In this document: piece by piece, positions 24,769 through 32,135 of the stretch
Layout of the letters: the number at the start of each line of letters is the position of its first letter
Position numbering within the stretch: position 1 is the stretch's first letter
Assembly (NCBI GenBank): GCA_026388715.1
Contig: JAPLJF010000011.1
Span: 1-35,815 of the forward strand
Direction: 5' to 3'
DNA length: 35,815 nucleotides
Source: Deltaproteobacteria bacterium
GTDB lineage: Bacteria; Desulfobacterota; Desulfobulbia; Desulfobulbales; Desulfocapsaceae
Translations under genes and position numbers: made by a program
Notes under the pieces: generated by a model
The model's input: the letters and a program-made list of their open reading frames with translations, nothing else
The model's database searches: none
What the model was told of the DNA's origin: nothing

Positions 24769-24784
24769 TGGCACAGCCTTTGTA
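24769..24784 (+). promoter_or_regulatory. Sigma-54 promoter of modE2-modABC
   Basis: TGGCACAGCCTTTGTA is identical to the nifH -24/-12 element over all 16 nt. It lies about 115 nt upstream of the second modE-like start. Confidence 0.83.
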
Positions 24785-24880
24785 GTAGAGCTTGCAAGGA
24801 AAACGAAGGCCTGCCTTCAGGGTGGAGTGAAGAGAGCAAGAAGGTAACAGAGCGGTGGCTGCAGAAAATTATTGACACAT

Positions 24881-24904
24881 CGCTATATTGTTATAAACAT
24901 ATGG
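24881..24904 (+). promoter_or_regulatory. ModE-box-like site overlapping the modE2 start
   Basis: CGCTATATT-N8-CATATGG has a perfect left half and a degenerate right half compared with the ModE operator layout. It covers the start codon at 24901. Binding here would block or obstruct the sigma-54 transcript, giving feedback by molybdate on its own uptake operon. Confidence 0.45.
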
Positions 24905-25296
24905 TCATGGAAAAGAACAGGAATTCGATAAAGTCCGGGTATCAGTGGCGGGGACGGTTCTGGCTGGAGGGTGTTGAAGGCACCTTTCTTGGCCATGGCC
25001 GGGTGGTGTTGCTGGAGCGGATTAAGGCATATGGCTCTATCTCCCGGGCCGCCAGATCCATGGAGATGTCATTTAAACATGCCAAGGACCTACTGGAATC
25101 CATGGACCGGCAGGCGGGCTGCAAGCTGGTGGTAACAGCCCGTGGCGGGAAGAGTGGTGGCGGGGCCACGCTTACGCCTGCAGGAGAGAAGGCAATTACC
25201 ATTTTCTGGCATTATCATGAGCGTTTTCAGGAAGTCTTTCAGGAGATGACCAAAAAACTTGGAGATGCCGTTCAAAGGGAAAATTTTTGTCCATAA
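24901..25296 (+). CDS. ModE-type HTH regulator without molybdate-binding domain (copy 2)
   Basis: A 131-aa paralogue of the 24020-24400 gene. The HTH spans about 28-110: LGHGRVVLLERIKAYGSISRAARSMEMSFKHAKDLLESMD, the wing ARGGKSGGGATLTPAGEKAI, and a C-terminal helix. There is no TOBE domain. It is the first gene of the modABC operon, 26 nt before modA, and is expressed from a nif-type sigma-54 promoter. No clear ribosome site precedes the ATG at 24901; ATG 24907 (MEKNRNS) is an alternative. It is likely a local repressor or activator of molybdate uptake, perhaps acting on the two ModE-box-like sites. Confidence 0.88.
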   Translation: MVMEKNRNSIKSGYQWRGRFWLEGVEGTFLGHGRVVLLERIKAYGSISRAARSMEMSFKHAKDLLESMDRQAGCKLVVTARGGKSGGGATLTPAGEKAITIFWHYHERFQEVFQEMTKKLGDAVQRENFCP

Positions 25297-25322
25297 TGAA
25301 CTAAGGTGAAGGAGGATGTGTT

Positions 25323-26120
25323 ATGTCGGTGAGGATTTGTATTATCTGCATGTGTGCGTTGATTTTTGGTGTTGGCAACGTCGTTGCCGAGGAAAATCAG
25401 GAACCAGCTCCGCCTGTTATTACTGCGGCAGCGGACACAAAATATGCACTTGAGGAAATAGCGACCGCATTTACCCGTGAGACGGGAAAATCAGTAAAGC
25501 TCTCCTTCGGTTCGTCAGGGAACGCCTACCGGCAACTCCAGCAGGGTGCGCCCTTCGAAATGTTCCTTTCTGCCGATGAGAACTATGCGCTCGATCTTGC
25601 GGACAAGGGGATGACCCTTGATCGCGGTACGCTGTATGCGGTTGGGCGAATCGTTATTATGGTACCTCCTGATTCACCACTCAAGCCAGATGCCGAGTTG
25701 ACAGATTTGCGGGCGGCTCTGGCCGAGGGTCGATTGCAAAAATTCGCCATTCCGAATCCAGAGCATGCCCCATATGGCCGGGCTGCCAAGGAGGCCTTGC
25801 AGAAGGCTGGGTTATGGGAGATGATTGAACCGAAACTTGTGCTGGGTGAGGACGCCACTCAGGCCACCCAGTTTGCATTGAAAGGATCAACCCAAGGAGG
25901 CATTCTGCCTTTTTCGTTTTCGAGCGCTCCTGCGATTGCCAAGCTCGGCAAAGCCGTGCTGATTCCGGCAGATTGGCATAATCCCCTGCGTCAGCGTATG
26001 ATTTTGATGAAAAATGCCGGTCCGGTAACCAAGGCATTTTATGCCTATCTGCAGCAACCGGAAGCCCGCTCGGTATTGGTCCGATACGGCTTCGTGCTTC
26101 CAGAAGAAAAAGGGAATTGA
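25323..26120 (+). CDS. modA: Molybdate ABC transporter, periplasmic binding protein ModA
   Basis: A 265-aa protein with a Sec signal (residues 1-21, ending NVVA). The mature protein shows ModA landmarks: ITAAADTKYALEEIATAFTRETGKSVKLSFGSSGNAYRQLQQGAPFEMFLSADE, with the Ser of GSSGN that binds oxyanion, then GRIVIMVPPDSP, FAIPNPEHAPYGRAAKEAL and KLVLGEDATQATQFALKGSTQGGILPFSF. It captures molybdate (possibly also tungstate) for ModBC. GGAGG precedes the ATG. It is cotranscribed with modB, whose start overlaps its stop. Confidence 0.95.
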   Translation: MSVRICIICMCALIFGVGNVVAEENQEPAPPVITAAADTKYALEEIATAFTRETGKSVKLSFGSSGNAYRQLQQGAPFEMFLSADENYALDLADKGMTLDRGTLYAVGRIVIMVPPDSPLKPDAELTDLRAALAEGRLQKFAIPNPEHAPYGRAAKEALQKAGLWEMIEPKLVLGEDATQATQFALKGSTQGGILPFSFSSAPAIAKLGKAVLIPADWHNPLRQRMILMKNAGPVTKAFYAYLQQPEARSVLVRYGFVLPEEKGN

Positions 26121-26785
26121 TGATGGACTGGACGGCATTACGATTGTCACTGTCGCTGGCAGGATGGACGGTGTTTATTCTGCTGCCTCTGGCGATTATT
26201 GCCGCCCGGTTTTTGGCCTTCAACCGGCCGCGTGGTAAAAATGTGATCGAGGCTCTGATTGCGCTTCCCTTGGTTTTGCCGCCCACAGTCTTCGGTTATT
26301 ATCTGTTGGTCGCTTTTGGGCCGCACCACTGGTTGGGCAACGGATACCAAGCCTTGTTTGGCAGGACCTTTGCCTTCAGTTTTGAAGGTCTGCTGGCAGC
26401 TTCGCTACTTATGAATATTCCATTTGCCGTGCAGCCATTGCAACGGGCCTTTGAGGCGATTCCGGCCAATGTACGTGAGGCTGCCTGGTGCAGCGGGTTG
26501 TCCCGCTGGCGGACATTTCGACAGATTGAAATGCCTCTGGCCTGGCCCGGTCTTGCTGGGGCGGCGGCCTTGACTTTTTCGCATACCTTGGGAGAGTTTG
26601 GGGTGGTGCTGATGGTGGGCGGCAATATTCCAGGAGAGACCAAAACCATTGCCATTTCTATTTATGACCGGGTGCAGGCCTTTGATGATGTTGCGGCAGG
26701 AAAAATGGCGGCCTTGCTGCTGCTGATTTCCTTCCTGACGGTGGCGGTGGTGTTCATGCTTGCGGAAAAACGTCATGACTCATAA
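26120..26785 (+). CDS. modB: Molybdate ABC transporter permease ModB
   Basis: A 221-aa inner-membrane protein with about five to six transmembrane segments. The family EAA loop is REAAWCSGLSRWRTFRQIEMPLAWPGLAGAA (about 116-146), which docks to ModC. LPLVLPPTVFGYYLLVAFG and HTLGEFGVVLMVGGNIPGETKTIAISIYD are ModB signatures. The ATG at 26120 overlaps the modA TGA by one base; ATG 26123 is equally possible. It forms the membrane pore of the importer. Confidence 0.95.
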   Translation: MMDWTALRLSLSLAGWTVFILLPLAIIAARFLAFNRPRGKNVIEALIALPLVLPPTVFGYYLLVAFGPHHWLGNGYQALFGRTFAFSFEGLLAASLLMNIPFAVQPLQRAFEAIPANVREAAWCSGLSRWRTFRQIEMPLAWPGLAGAAALTFSHTLGEFGVVLMVGGNIPGETKTIAISIYDRVQAFDDVAAGKMAALLLLISFLTVAVVFMLAEKRHDS

Positions 26786-27896
26786 TACGCAGGAAACAGG
26801 TCTGGTTGTTCGTCTGTCTCAGGCTGAACCGATTCCGCTTGCGGCTGAATTGCAATGTGGAGCTGGAGAACTGCTGGCCCTGGTCGGGCCGTCCGGCAGC
26901 GGCAAGACCACGATCCTGCGTGCCTTGGCTGGCCTGACCCGGATTAAACAGGGGAAAATCAGTTGCGCCGGTGAAATCTGGTTTGACTCCACAGTCTGTC
27001 TTTCGCCGCAGCAACGGCGGGTTGGGTATGTATTTCAGGATTATGCCCTGTTTCCGCACTTGAATGCGCAAGACAATGTCGCCCTGGCCGTACCGTCACC
27101 TGGCAAGGCGGAGCAGCGGTTTATTGCTGATGCCTGGTTGGAACGGGTGCATTTGGCCGGGTTTGGGAAACGCTACCCGGCTGAGCTGTCCGGTGGTCAG
27201 AGGCAGCGTGTCGCCCTGGCCCGGGCTCTGGCGCGCGAACCGGTGCTCCTTCTTCTGGATGAGCCGTTTTCCGCAGTGGATCGTACCACTCGTGAGCGTC
27301 TCTATGAGGAGCTTTCCCTGCTGCGTCGCGACCTCGATATGCCGATCATTCTGGTCACCCATGACCTTGGCGAGGCGCAGATGCTCGCTGATCGGATCAC
27401 TGTATTGCACCATGGCATGACCCTGCAAAGCGATACCCCGGACCGGTTGGTGCGGCAGCCCATTAACGAGCGGGTGGCAAGGGTGATTGGCCACCGCAAT
27501 ATATTTACGGCCACGGTTACGGCCCATGAGCCGGAAAATGGTTATACAGTGCTGTCCTGGTTCGGCCAGGAGATCCGCGCTGGGTTGTGTCTGGAATTTT
27601 CGGTAGGTTCCCTGGTGCGGTGGCTGATCCCCAAGGGCTATATTTTACTGGAGTATCAAGTCAGGCCAGCTGGATTTGAAAGGGAAAATCAGGTGTCAGG
27701 GGTGCTTGCGGGGTGTCTCACCTTGGGGGACACGGTGCAGGCGCGGTTTCTCCCGGATCATGCGCCGGAGGTGCCGATTTATCTTGAGGTTTCCGCTCAT
27801 GATGCTCGCCATGCTGGGGTTGCTGAAGGCATCAGGATATCGATTTCGATGCACGCCCGCGATATTCATTTGATGCTGCCCTCCCCACATTTCTAA
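26775..27896 (+). CDS. modC: Molybdate ABC transporter ATPase ModC
   Basis: A 373-aa ATPase that drives ModB. Walker A is GPSGSGKTT, the Q-loop is YVFQDYALFPHL, the signature is LSGGQRQRVALARAL and Walker B is LLLLDEPFSAVD, with switch His in LVTHDLGEAQ. The C-terminal 80 residues form a Mop/TOBE-like domain (GVLAGCLTLGDTVQARF ... VEGIRISISMHARDIHL) that can bind molybdate for trans-inhibition. The chosen ATG at 26775 overlaps the modB end by 11 nt. It is the last gene of the modE2-modABC operon; a pyrimidine-rich stretch follows without a clear terminator. Confidence 0.94.
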   Translation: MTHNTQETGLVVRLSQAEPIPLAAELQCGAGELLALVGPSGSGKTTILRALAGLTRIKQGKISCAGEIWFDSTVCLSPQQRRVGYVFQDYALFPHLNAQDNVALAVPSPGKAEQRFIADAWLERVHLAGFGKRYPAELSGGQRQRVALARALAREPVLLLLDEPFSAVDRTTRERLYEELSLLRRDLDMPIILVTHDLGEAQMLADRITVLHHGMTLQSDTPDRLVRQPINERVARVIGHRNIFTATVTAHEPENGYTVLSWFGQEIRAGLCLEFSVGSLVRWLIPKGYILLEYQVRPAGFERENQVSGVLAGCLTLGDTVQARFLPDHAPEVPIYLEVSAHDARHAGVAEGIRISISMHARDIHLMLPSPHF

Positions 27897-27940
27897 GTCC
27901 CTCCTTCTTCCCCATTCCCCCCTCCCCCCTCAAAAAACCC

Positions 27941-27968
27941 TTGACGCGATCAGGCAAATAAGTCAAAT
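27941..27968 (+). promoter_or_regulatory. Putative sigma-70 promoter of the efflux operon
   Basis: A -35 TTGACG (27941-27946) and a -10-like TCAAAT (27963-27968) with 16-nt spacing. The -10 lies inside the palindromic operator, as expected for an autorepressed tetR-type gene. Confidence 0.45.
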
Positions 27969-27986
27969 GTGTGTTTAACTTATTTG
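27955..27986 (+). promoter_or_regulatory. Palindromic operator of the TetR-family gene
   Basis: CAAATAAGT (27955-27963) and ACTTATTTG (27978-27986) form a perfect 9-bp inverted repeat with a 14-nt centre. It lies directly in front of the regulator gene and over the -10 region, which fits an autorepression site. Confidence 0.7.
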
Positions 27987-28001
27987 AAAAGGGAGCGATC
28001 C

Positions 28002-28679
28002 GTGAGAAAACAGCGCAGCGATGGTCAGGAAACACGTCAGAATCTGTTGGCGGCAGCCGGTGAAGTCTTTGCCAGCAAAGGCTTCCGGGAGGCAACCATT
28101 GCCGAGATCTGCCGGCAGGCAGTAGCCAACACTGCCGCCATCAGCTACCATTTCGGCAGCAAGGAAGCGCTGTATGTGGAGAGCTGGCGCTACGCCTTTA
28201 CCCAGTCATTAACGACCTACCCTCTGGATGGTGGCATTCCGGTCGAGGCCTCGGCGGAAGAACGGCTGCGCGGTCGGATACTGGCGATCATGCGCCGGAT
28301 CATCGACCCGCACAGCCATGAATTTGACATCTTCCACAAGGAGATGGCAAACCCGACAGGCCTGCTGGCCAAGGCCATTCAGGAATCAGTGGAACCGATT
28401 TTCCAGGGCTTTGCCCTTTTGGTCGGCGAATTATTGGGCAAGGAACCCCATGCGCACGAGGTGCAGCTCTGTACCATGAGCATCCGGGCCCAGTGTTTTG
28501 GACCGTTACTCCACGCCCGCCGCCGCAAGACCGCACAGGGGCTTCCGCCAACTGGTTTTGAGCCCCTTCTCGATGATGTGGAACAGCTTGCAGAGCATGT
28601 CACCCGCTTCAGCATGGCCGGTATTCGCGCGCTTGGCGACCGGCATGTACAACAGTCAGACAACGAGGTTGGATTATGA
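28002..28679 (+). CDS. TetR-family repressor (CecR/YbiH-like)
   Basis: A 225-aa regulator. The N-terminal HTH is QETRQNLLAAAGEVFASKGFREATIAEICRQAVANTAAISYHFGSKEALY. The C-terminal part (RILAIMRRIIDPHSHEFDIFHKEMANPTG ... MSIRAQCFGPLLHAR) matches the CecR-type ligand domain. The start is taken as the GTG at 28002 behind AAGGGAG; an ATG at 27969 would lie inside the operator. The gene overlaps the following membrane fusion gene by ATGA, so regulator and efflux genes are one operon. In E. coli, cecR controls ybhGFSR, but here the linked operon is MacAB-type. Confidence 0.88.
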   Translation: MRKQRSDGQETRQNLLAAAGEVFASKGFREATIAEICRQAVANTAAISYHFGSKEALYVESWRYAFTQSLTTYPLDGGIPVEASAEERLRGRILAIMRRIIDPHSHEFDIFHKEMANPTGLLAKAIQESVEPIFQGFALLVGELLGKEPHAHEVQLCTMSIRAQCFGPLLHARRRKTAQGLPPTGFEPLLDDVEQLAEHVTRFSMAGIRALGDRHVQQSDNEVGL

Positions 28680-29983
28680 AATACCTGGGCAAGAAATCCC
28701 TTATTGCATTGATTGTCGTGCTTCTTCTTGGCAGCCTGGCCACCTGGCAGCTTACCCGCCGTCAGGGAAAGGATGCCGTCTACCGGACTGCCGAGCTCAA
28801 GCGTGGTGACCTGCTGGTTTCCATCAGCGCCACCGGCACCGTAGAGCCGGAAGAGGTCATTGACGTGGGGGCGCAGGTAGCCGGGCGGATCGTTTCCTTT
28901 GGCACAGATGCCAAGGGGAAAACAGTGGATTACGGTTCCGTGGTTGAGGCCGGCATGGTATTGGCCCGGATCGATGATTCGCTTTACGCGGCTGACGTGG
29001 CCCAGGCCGAGGCCCAGCTCCTGTCAAGCAAGGCCGGCCTGCAAAAGGCCACGGCCGATTTGAGTCAGGCGGAAGGCAACTGGCAGCGGGCCAGGAAACT
29101 TGGCCCCTCCGAGGCATTGGCACAATCGAGTTATGAGGGCTACGAATCGGCGTATAAAATCGCGCTGGCCCAGGTCGCAGTGAGTGAGGCGGCTATCAAA
29201 CAGGCCGAGGCGGCGTTGGCACGCGTTCGGCGTAATCTCAGCTACTGCACCATAACCTCGCCGGTCAAGGGCATTATCATCGATCGCCGGGTCAATACCG
29301 GCCAGACCGTGGTGGCGAGCCTCAATGCCCCCAGTCTCTTCCTGCTGGCCAAGGATCTCACTCGCATTCAGGTCTGGGTGGCGGTGAACGAGGCGGATAT
29401 CGGCAAGATCCATCCCGGCCAGCCGGTGAGCTTTACCGTAGATGCCTTCCCCGGTGAGACCTTCCGAGGTGAGGTGGGTAAGATCCGGCTCAACGCCTCC
29501 ATGACCCAGAACGTGGTAACGTATACGGTCGAAATTTCTACTGATAACGCTGATGGTCGTCTCCTGCCGTACCTTACCGCCAATATCCAGTTTCAGCTGC
29601 AAAAGATGAGCAATGTCCTGCAGGCACCCAATGCAGCCCTGCGTTGGAGCCCGCCGGCCAAAGAGGGGGCGGGTGAGAGCCGTGGTGGTAAAGGAAAAGA
29701 TGGAACGGGACTGGGCAAAGGACCGGTCTCTGCCCAGGTTCCGGCTAACATCAAGGCCACCGGCATCCTCTGGGTGCTTGATGAAAATCAGAAACCTCGC
29801 CGGATAGAGGTTGAGACCGGGACAAGTGACGGGGCCAACACCGTAGTGGAAGGTGTGGATCTGCGTGAAGGAATGCAGGTTATTACCGGTATCCGTCCGG
29901 CAGACTCCGGCAATGGCAAGGAAGAAGGCGCCAATCCCTTTACTCCGAAATTGGGCCGTGGCAAGGCCGGCGGCGGACACTAA
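28676..29983 (+). CDS. MacA-like periplasmic membrane fusion protein
   Basis: A 435-aa adaptor with an N-terminal membrane anchor (LIALIVVLLLGSLATWQL). The lipoyl half IDVGAQVAGRIVSF ... GSVVEAGMVLARIDDSLY is followed by an alpha-hairpin (about 100-185), the second half CTITSPVKGIIIDRRVNTGQTVVA, then MacA-typical ARDLTRIQVWVAVNEADIGKIHPGQPVSFTVDAFP (LAKDLTR here) and a C-terminal extension rich in Gly/Lys (about 320-355) that is not usual. The start overlaps the repressor stop. It connects the MacB-type ABC transporter with the TolC-like outer-membrane protein in the same operon. Confidence 0.9.
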   Translation: MKYLGKKSLIALIVVLLLGSLATWQLTRRQGKDAVYRTAELKRGDLLVSISATGTVEPEEVIDVGAQVAGRIVSFGTDAKGKTVDYGSVVEAGMVLARIDDSLYAADVAQAEAQLLSSKAGLQKATADLSQAEGNWQRARKLGPSEALAQSSYEGYESAYKIALAQVAVSEAAIKQAEAALARVRRNLSYCTITSPVKGIIIDRRVNTGQTVVASLNAPSLFLLAKDLTRIQVWVAVNEADIGKIHPGQPVSFTVDAFPGETFRGEVGKIRLNASMTQNVVTYTVEISTDNADGRLLPYLTANIQFQLQKMSNVLQAPNAALRWSPPAKEGAGESRGGKGKDGTGLGKGPVSAQVPANIKATGILWVLDENQKPRRIEVETGTSDGANTVVEGVDLREGMQVITGIRPADSGNGKEEGANPFTPKLGRGKAGGGH

Positions 29984-29991
29984 GCAGAGCC

Positions 29992-30717
29992 ATGGAACTC
30001 ATTGAACTGCGCGACATTGAAAAGACCTATCAGATGGGGGACATCTCTGTGCCCGTGCTGAAAGGCATATCTCTCTCTATCCGCCAGGGGGAGTTGATTG
30101 CGCTTACCGGCTCGTCTGGATCCGGGAAAAGTACGCTGATGAACATCCTTGGCTGCCTGGATCGCCCGACCGCAGGTGAATACTGGCTGGACGGTCAGGA
30201 AACCTCCAAACTCACCACCGACGAGCGGGCCCTGCTTCGCAACCGCAAATTGGGATTTGTATTCCAGAGTTTCAATTTGCTGTCTCGAACCAGTGCCATC
30301 GAGAACGTGGCTATGCCGCTTTCCTATGCAGCCGAGAATCTGAGCGACCGCGAGGCTCGAGGAAGGGCTGCGGAGATGCTTGGCCGGGTGGGGCTGGCCG
30401 ACCGGTTGGATCACTTCCCCTCTCAGCTCTCCGGTGGTCAACAGCAGCGGGTCGCCATTGCCAGGGCCCTGATCAACCGGCCGCCGGTATTGTTTGCTGA
30501 TGAGCCTACCGGCAACCTTGATTCCCGTACCAGTGAAGAGGTGCTCCAGATGTTTGAGCGGCTTAATAGCGAGGAAGGCATCACTATCATCATGGTGACC
30601 CACGATCCCAAGGTGGCTGGACATGCCAAACGGGTGATCCGCTTGGATGATGGCTTGATTCAGGGTAATGTGCCTATCCCTGAGCCAGGAACGGAAACCC
30701 CGGGAGGTACCTCATGA
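29992..30717 (+). CDS. MacB-type ABC transporter ATPase
   Basis: A 241-aa ATPase of the LolD/MacB type. Walker A is GSSGSGKST, the Q-loop is FVFQSFNLLSRTSAIENV, the signature is LSGGQQQRVAIARAL, Walker B is VLFADEPTGNLDSRTSEEV and the switch His is in IIMVTHDPKVAGHAKRVIRL. In E. coli MacB the ATPase and permease are one chain; here they are separate, with overlapping stop and start (ATGA at 30714-30717), which should keep stoichiometry equal. The start is 8 nt after macA with a weak ribosome site. Confidence 0.92.
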   Translation: MELIELRDIEKTYQMGDISVPVLKGISLSIRQGELIALTGSSGSGKSTLMNILGCLDRPTAGEYWLDGQETSKLTTDERALLRNRKLGFVFQSFNLLSRTSAIENVAMPLSYAAENLSDREARGRAAEMLGRVGLADRLDHFPSQLSGGQQQRVAIARALINRPPVLFADEPTGNLDSRTSEEVLQMFERLNSEEGITIIMVTHDPKVAGHAKRVIRLDDGLIQGNVPIPEPGTETPGGTS

Positions 30718-32090
30718 GGGTTTACACCACCGCCCGCACCGCCTTCAAAGCCTTGGGCCGCAATCCTATGCGGGCCATGCTCACCACCCTGGGGATTGTT
30801 ATCGGTGTCGGTGCGGTCATTGCCATGATGGAGATCGGCGCCGGTTCTTCGGCCTCTCTTAAGAAAACCATCGCCAGCATGGGGGCCAACGTCCTCGTCA
30901 TTCGGCCGGGAACTGCCTCCAGCGGCGGGATCTCCTTCGGAGTTGGTACCTCGACCACCCTGACCCCGGAAGACAACCAGGCAATCTTGCGGGAATGCCC
31001 GTCCATTCACAATGCCGCGCCCATTGTCCGCGCCCGGACCCAGGTGGTGTACGGTAACCGCAACTGGGTGCCCAACACTATGTATGGCACCACCCCGGCC
31101 TTTCTTGATGTGCAGGACTGGAGTATCCTGGCCGAAGGTGAGCCCTTCAGCGACCGGGACGTGCTCAACGGCAACCGGGTCTGCCTGCTCGGTCAGACCC
31201 TGGTTCGGGAGCTGTTTGAGGGCGCCTCGCCTGTGGGCAAGGAGATCCGGATCAAGAACATCTCCTTCCGGGTGATCGGGGTACTTACCCCCAAGGGCGC
31301 CAATATGATGGGTCAGGATCAGGACGACGTCATCCTTGCGCCCTGGACCACCATCAAATACCGGGTCACCGGCTCAAGCCTCTCCACCACCAACCAGAGC
31401 GCCTCGACTGCCGCCACCACCACCGATACGGTAAACACCCTGTCCAATCTCTACCCGGCGGCCCAGCTCAGCCTCTACCCTGAACGCTCCAGCGTCCAGC
31501 AGGCCGATAATCCTATGCCGGTGCGCTTCGCTAATATCGAAAGTATCATGGCCGCGGCCAACAACGCCGGAGAGATATCCCCGGCCATCGAGCAGATGAC
31601 GGCGCTGCTCCGGGAACGGCATCACCTCCGCGTCGATGAGCCCGACGATTTTAGCATTCGCGACATGGCCGAGCTTACCAAAACCCTCTCTACCACCACC
31701 ACACTGATGACTAATCTGCTGCTGACCGTGGCCATGATCTCGCTGGTGGTGGGCGGGGTGGGGATCATGAATATCATGCTCGTTTCCGTGACCGAGCGCA
31801 CCCGGGAGATTGGCCTGCGTATGGCGGTGGGGGCCCGGGGGAGGGACATCCTTCAGCAGTTTCTGGTGGAGGCGGTGGTCCTCTGCCTTACCGGCGGGGC
31901 CATGGGCATAGTCCTCGGTCATGGTGGCTCTCTGCTGGTGCAGCTCCTGCTCAAGTGGCCGGTGGAAACGTCGCCTGCGGCCATTGCCGCGGCAGTACTG
32001 GTATCGGCCGGGGTGGGAATCATCTTTGGATTTTACCCGGCCTGGAAGGCCTCACGGTTCGACCCCATTGAGGCGCTGCGCTTTGAATGA
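30714..32090 (+). CDS. MacB-type ABC transporter permease
   Basis: A 458-aa inner-membrane protein with the MacB fold. One transmembrane segment lies near the N-terminus (MLTTLGIVIGVGAVIAMMEIGAGSSASL). A large periplasmic domain (about 50-325) follows, then three C-terminal segments (NLLLTVAMISLVVGGVGIMNIMLVSVTERTREIGLRMAVGA is the family hallmark). The periplasmic part contains a Ser/Thr-rich insert (SSLSTTNQSASTAATTTDT). It acts as a mechanotransmitter rather than a pore and expels substrate from the periplasm through the TolC-like partner. The cargo cannot be inferred. Confidence 0.92.
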   Translation: MRVYTTARTAFKALGRNPMRAMLTTLGIVIGVGAVIAMMEIGAGSSASLKKTIASMGANVLVIRPGTASSGGISFGVGTSTTLTPEDNQAILRECPSIHNAAPIVRARTQVVYGNRNWVPNTMYGTTPAFLDVQDWSILAEGEPFSDRDVLNGNRVCLLGQTLVRELFEGASPVGKEIRIKNISFRVIGVLTPKGANMMGQDQDDVILAPWTTIKYRVTGSSLSTTNQSASTAATTTDTVNTLSNLYPAAQLSLYPERSSVQQADNPMPVRFANIESIMAAANNAGEISPAIEQMTALLRERHHLRVDEPDDFSIRDMAELTKTLSTTTTLMTNLLLTVAMISLVVGGVGIMNIMLVSVTERTREIGLRMAVGARGRDILQQFLVEAVVLCLTGGAMGIVLGHGGSLLVQLLLKWPVETSPAAIAAAVLVSAGVGIIFGFYPAWKASRFDPIEALRFE

Positions 32091-32135
32091 AGGCAACCGG
32101 GCCGGCCTCTCGGTCCATTTTTCAAGGAGTACCCC

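Larger units (their letters stand above)
24637..24832 (+). repeat. Duplicated nif promoter region, copy at the modE2-modABC operon
   Basis: Aligns to 13896-14091 upstream of nifH with only about one indel between activator site and promoter. Shared blocks include CCTACCAAATTGTC, TGAACAAAATGGATTG, AGTCAAGGGGAAA / AGTTAAGGGAAAA and the full -24/-12 element. It places the molybdate genes under the same control as nitrogenase. The rest of the 24,401-24,900 stretch has no gene. Confidence 0.8.
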
